Shown one piece after another: positions 60,801 through 64,000 of a DNA stretch of 64,000 nucleotides; position 1 is the first letter of the stretch; each line of letters begins with the position of its first letter. The stretch comes from Aralia elata. Taxonomy: Eukaryota > Streptophyta > Magnoliopsida > Apiales > Araliaceae. The notes under the pieces are model-generated. The model was given only the letters and a program-made list of their open reading frames with translations. It searched no databases and was not told the DNA's origin. The stretch spans positions 38,768,695 to 38,832,694 of the forward strand of contig CM068380.1 in NCBI GenBank assembly GCA_034770075.1, read 5' to 3'. The position numbers and the translations under genes were made by a program.

Positions 60801-61312
60801 GAACTACATTGGACAACCATTCCGGGGTAGTAGACACCATAATGATTCCCGCCCTGAACTGCTTGATGATCTCCTCCTTTACTTTTAAGCTCCACTCTGG
60901 TTTCAACTTTCTTAATTTTTGTTTGACCGGCCTGAAACCCTCCTTAATGGGTAATCGGTGTACCACAATGTCGGTGGACAATCCGATCATATCCTCATGA
61001 GACCAGGCAAAGACATCCTCATATTGCTTTAGCAACTCAGTCATTTCGGCTTTCTGGCTGGGGGTAAGGTCCGTCCCTATCTTGAGTTCTTTTGGCTTGT
61101 CAGGGGTTCCAATATCAATGGTGACGGTTTGGTCCAAGTTGGGTTTGGGTTTATCCTCGACCCATCCTTTGATCTCGTCAGGCGCATCGTCGTAATCTGT
61201 CTCGTCTTGTTCAATTCCTATTAAATCGAAATCCAGCTCAATGTCAAAATCATAATCATCATTCAAATTCGAAAGACCATTTGTTAGGCAAGGATTTCTC
61301 AAATTGGTACAC
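57838..61312 (-). pseudogene. Tat pol exon: reverse transcriptase, two RNases H, integrase; three nonsense codons
   Basis: The exon starts at 61312 after the proposed intron. Reverse transcriptase spans about 61000-60180 with YVDDII near 60470. The first RNase H (about 60130-59650) reads MYISVNA where an active enzyme has Asp; in Tat this domain is degenerate. The second, archaeal-type RNase H (about 59576-59190) has FDGA, AEYEG and GDSEL acidic residues. Integrase (about 58950-58000) has a C-x2-C finger (CYQC) and D,D,E residues in GMDVIGP, SDNAKN and GAVEAANK. In-frame TAGs at 59965-59967, 59878-59880 and 59578-59580 lie in and just after the first RNase H; the last two probably replace Trp. 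There is no frameshift to the stop at 57838. Confidence 0.9.
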
Positions 61313-61479
61313 CTGACATGAAACAAAATACTTGTCATATATAAATCATTTTTTACGACGATCGCATTTTCAAATAACACGAAGAAACGACATAATTATG
61401 CAAAAATAAAACAACAACAAAAATAAACTTCTTCATGCCCCCATCCTCTGGGGTCTACCGCCCTGACGTCGGATTTTAC
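61313..61479 (-). other. Sense intron between protease and reverse transcriptase of the Tat element
   Basis: 167 bases on the minus strand, GTAAAATCC to TTTCATGTCAG, with a T-rich middle. The protease frame stops at 61476, two bases into the intron after GG; removing the intron joins GG with G of the next exon and continues in the pol frame exactly. The family of Ogre elements is known to carry an intron at this position. It probably sets the ratio of Gag-Pro to Gag-Pro-Pol. Confidence 0.7.
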
Positions 61480-63217
61480 CCTTGTTTGGATATTACTGGT
61501 TTCATGGTCCAGTTGTTGACGGTCAGGTCAGATGAAATGCGCTGGATAAAAGGGGGCTTCACATCGGACACTTCCCCAATGATTACGGATACGTTGCCTG
61601 GGTCCTCCTTCCTATCTTCTCCGGGAATAATCAGCCCTGCCCAATCGATGCTAGGCACAACTTGTTGGGCTCCCGGTGGTGTGATAGTATTTGTCCCCTC
61701 CCTACTGCTTGTTGATTGTCCGGGGATATAGCACTTGGTTTCAAACTCTTTCGCGACCTCCTGCAGGAAGCCTTCCCTTCGGGCCGACTCATTATGTGCG
61801 GGGGTTAACTCTTCATTCCCTGCCCCAATCACAGGCTCGCTGATCCTCTGTTCATTGTCGGCTTTGGTCATTGGACTGCCAGCTAGTCGAATCGGAGTCG
61901 CACCCTGACAGTGTCTCCGTGATGCGCCCACATGGTATCCCAACCCTGCTTTGCCTATCTGCCGTGGTAGTTGGATGGGCCTGGTGATCCCCTGACTGCT
62001 CTTTCCTAACCCCTGTCCAGGCTGGAAGTTCATTTTTATCATTTCCTTTGCCACAAAGGTAAGTTCTGGAGAGACCCTAGGTTTCACAGCTGGAGCTCCC
62101 AGGCACCTATGGTGGGGAGCGCTAATCTCCAGTGCTTGAAAGCTGGCAGGTGCCGCCGACTCATCTACATTGATCACCGGTAGGCCACCCCTAGGAGGAG
62201 ATGGGCCATCACATTCGGCCGAGATTGTTACCAGATTCCCATCGATGATCATCTTGATTTGTTGGTGGAGCGTGGAAGGAACTGCCCCGGCCATGTGTAT
62301 CCACGGCCTCCCCAATAACATGTTATAACTGGCTGCAATATCCAGGACTTGGAAAGATATATCAAAAGTACAGGGTCCTATCTCCACCGGCAACTCGATT
62401 TCTCCAATTGTATCCCTCCGGGAGCCATCGAAAGCTCGCACCACCACGTGACTGGTTCGTAGGCGCTTGGGGTTGATGTTCATCTTCTGTAAGGTACTGA
62501 GGGGACAGATATTCAGTGCCGACCCTCCATCAATCAGTACCTCATTCATGATGTAACCCGAGGAGATTACCGCAATATGCAGCGGTTTCCGGTGTCCCCT
62601 TCCCTCCTTGGGAATGTCCTCATCTGTAAAGGATATTACATCGGTCTCCAATAGGTGGCCCACCAGCTGGCCGAAACCTTCCTCACTAATTTCCTTGGGC
62701 ACGTATGCCTCCTCCAGAACCTTCGTCAGGGTTTTGCAATGTTCACTGGATGACAACACCAAGTCCATGACTGATGTTAGGGTTGACTCCTCATTTAAAA
62801 TCTGAATCCCCCTTGCTTCCGGGTGATCCATCCTTTTCAAGAATTCTATGGCCCTTTCCTCGGAAGTCTCTTCATTTTTCCTCTTTTGGCTCTCAAGGAC
62901 TCGCCCGGGAAGATATAAGGGGTTCCCCTTTGTCGTCACAGAAGCACAACTGGCCGCTTCCTCTGGCATTCCCCCATAATTCCAGGGTACAGTCTTTAGA
63001 CTAATGATAGGGATTTGCGGCCTTGCCGCCAGGATGATGGGCCTCGGAGCCGTCAACTTGACAGGTCCCTCCGTGCTATTCGTACTTACCCCTATCAACC
63101 TGATGGGCGTTCCCCGTGCACTCCCATGATCATGTATCACGTTGATCATTTCCTCAATAATCTGCACATAGTTCAACCTTGGCGGCCCCCCAGCTTCACC
63201 TGCCTCCATCGCATTGA
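61480..63217 (-). pseudogene. Tat protease region with G-patch
   Basis: Open from the gag junction to the intron. A helical linker with NYVQIIEEMINVIHDHG, then an aspartic protease with active site LIDGGSALNICP (about 62515-62550; Gly-Gly-Ser after Asp is common in Tat) and the family motif MLLGRPWIH (about 62290-62320). A G-patch-like segment (EMIKMNFQPGQGLGKSSQG, about 61990-62060) follows, which in other proteins binds RNA helicases or RNA. The region is separated from gag by a one-base shift at a C-run. No stop inside. Confidence 0.88.
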
Positions 63218-64000
63218 CCCCCCCCATCATGTCTTGGCAGGGGATTTGCCTTAACATTCGGGGAGTCTGGCTGCTCTACCACAATTTCCCCATTGTCGAT
63301 CATGTTCTGAATTATATGTTTCAACGTCCAACAATCCTGCGTATCATGACCCGGGGAACCCGAGTGGTATGCGCATCGCCTGCTTGGGTCGAACCTTCGT
63401 CCCTTCGGGTCACTTGGGGGCGCCAAATTGATTATCTTCTTTTGGGCTATCAAAGCAGCCAAGACCCGTTCAAGAGGCTCCCCGAGCGGGGTGAATACTC
63501 GATTTTGTGAGGCCTCATATCTCCTTCGCCCTTCCGCCCTCTGATCAGCAAAGTTAGGCGGTCGGGATGGCCCCACCCTCTGCACCTGTACCGGATGATG
63601 GCTCTCTATTTTTCTGGATGACCCTTGTAGGACGAGGGAAACATCCTCCTCTTTTTTCTTTTGCCCCCTTCGGGAAGTGCTGCCATAGTTTCCATTCTGT
63701 ATTTGCTCGGCGGCAGTTTCCAAGGCCGTAAAATCCCGGATTTTGCCAGATTTCAAACCCATATCTACCATCTCCCCATGTTTAATCATTTCAGCAAAGG
63801 GTCTTCCAATCCCTGAGATGACTCGTTCATAATACGGGGCCTCTTGGATGTCTACAAAAGTCATCACCATCTCTGATTCGCTCATCGGGGGGTTCACCTG
63901 AGCGGCCATTCCCCTCCATCGCTGCGCATATTCCCTGAAGGATTCCCTAGGTTGCTTCTTTACTTTTGTCATTTGGTACCTGTCAGGGGCCATCTGGGCC
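63218..64000 (-). pseudogene. Tat gag, C-terminal part, frameshifted to protease at a G8 run
   Basis: The frame is open from the window edge; the Met at 63993 is internal. Gag-type motif ESFREYAQRWRGMAAQV near 63910-63960, a basic linker, and a zinc-binding motif CX3HX5HX4C-like (CAYHSGSPGHDTQDC, about 63330-63375) typical of Tat Gag. After NPLPRHD the frame enters eight G (plus-strand C-run 63218-63225) and stops soon after, at 63196. With seven G it would run straight into the protease frame. This is either a homopolymer error, a mutation or, less likely, a recoding site. Confidence 0.85.

Larger units (their letters stand above)
49571..64000 (-). mobile_element. Tat-type Ty3/gypsy element with antisense accessory genes, 5' part outside
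   Basis: On the minus strand: gag, protease with G-patch, intron, reverse transcriptase, RNase H, second (archaeal-type) RNase H, integrase, a 6.2-kb non-pol region, polypurine tract and 3' LTR. The second RNase H and the G-patch mark the Tat lineage. The element inserted into gag of Tekay E: plus-strand bases before the LTR are CTCAC (49566-49570), and B shows the undisturbed target at about 24645-24660. Primer site and 5' LTR lie beyond the window. Confidence 0.92.

Overview
The window is a nested block of LTR retrotransposons from a plant nuclear genome. No host gene, rRNA, tRNA gene or bacterial feature was found. The evidence for a flowering plant with repeat-rich heterochromatin is four plant element types with their usual marks: chromodomain Ty3/gypsy of Tekay/Del type, Athila-type Ty3/gypsy, Tat-type Ty3/gypsy (second RNase H, G-patch, antisense accessory genes), and Ty1/copia. 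The species cannot be named from this sequence.

Layout. 1-8470: Tekay element A (+ strand, 5' part outside the window), gag-pol with one nonsense codon and a 3,953-bp 3' LTR. It sits inside a Ty1/copia element whose 3' coding part and 3' LTR follow at 8471-11601. 11602-12028 is the only DNA not assigned to an element. 12029-49570 is a minus-strand Tekay tandem: LTR (12029-20079), internal region B, shared LTR (40961-45018), internal region E (cut at 49570). Three insertions sit inside B: a solo LTR in its 3' LTR (14534-18534, TSD GAATT), an Athila element (25576-40383, TSD TCCTC), and a second solo LTR inside the Athila gag (27718-31496, TSD ATTGG). 49571-64000 is a minus-strand Tat element inserted into the gag of E; its 5' part is outside the window.

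The order of events follows from the nesting: copia before A; B before Athila before the 27.7-kb solo LTR; B before the 14.5-kb solo LTR; E before Tat. The two Athila LTRs differ at about two dozen of 1,323 positions by eye. All polyproteins are broken, mostly by in-frame stops where related copies or family consensus carry Trp, Gln, Arg or Gly codons, as expected from C-to-T decay of methylated DNA. Any mobility would need proteins from other copies.

Three parts are most unusual. First, the Tat element carries, antisense to gag-pol between integrase and the 3' LTR, two gene-like units: a plant-mobile-domain gene with two clean phase-0 introns, and a DUF7745-like gene. Beside them is a 140-bp tandem repeat built from 70- and 35-bp subunits. 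Second, the same Tat element has a 167-nt sense intron between protease and reverse transcriptase whose removal joins the frames exactly. Third, Tekay B has an extra 276-codon acidic/coiled-coil ORF between its primer binding site and gag, visible only when the Athila insertion is removed.
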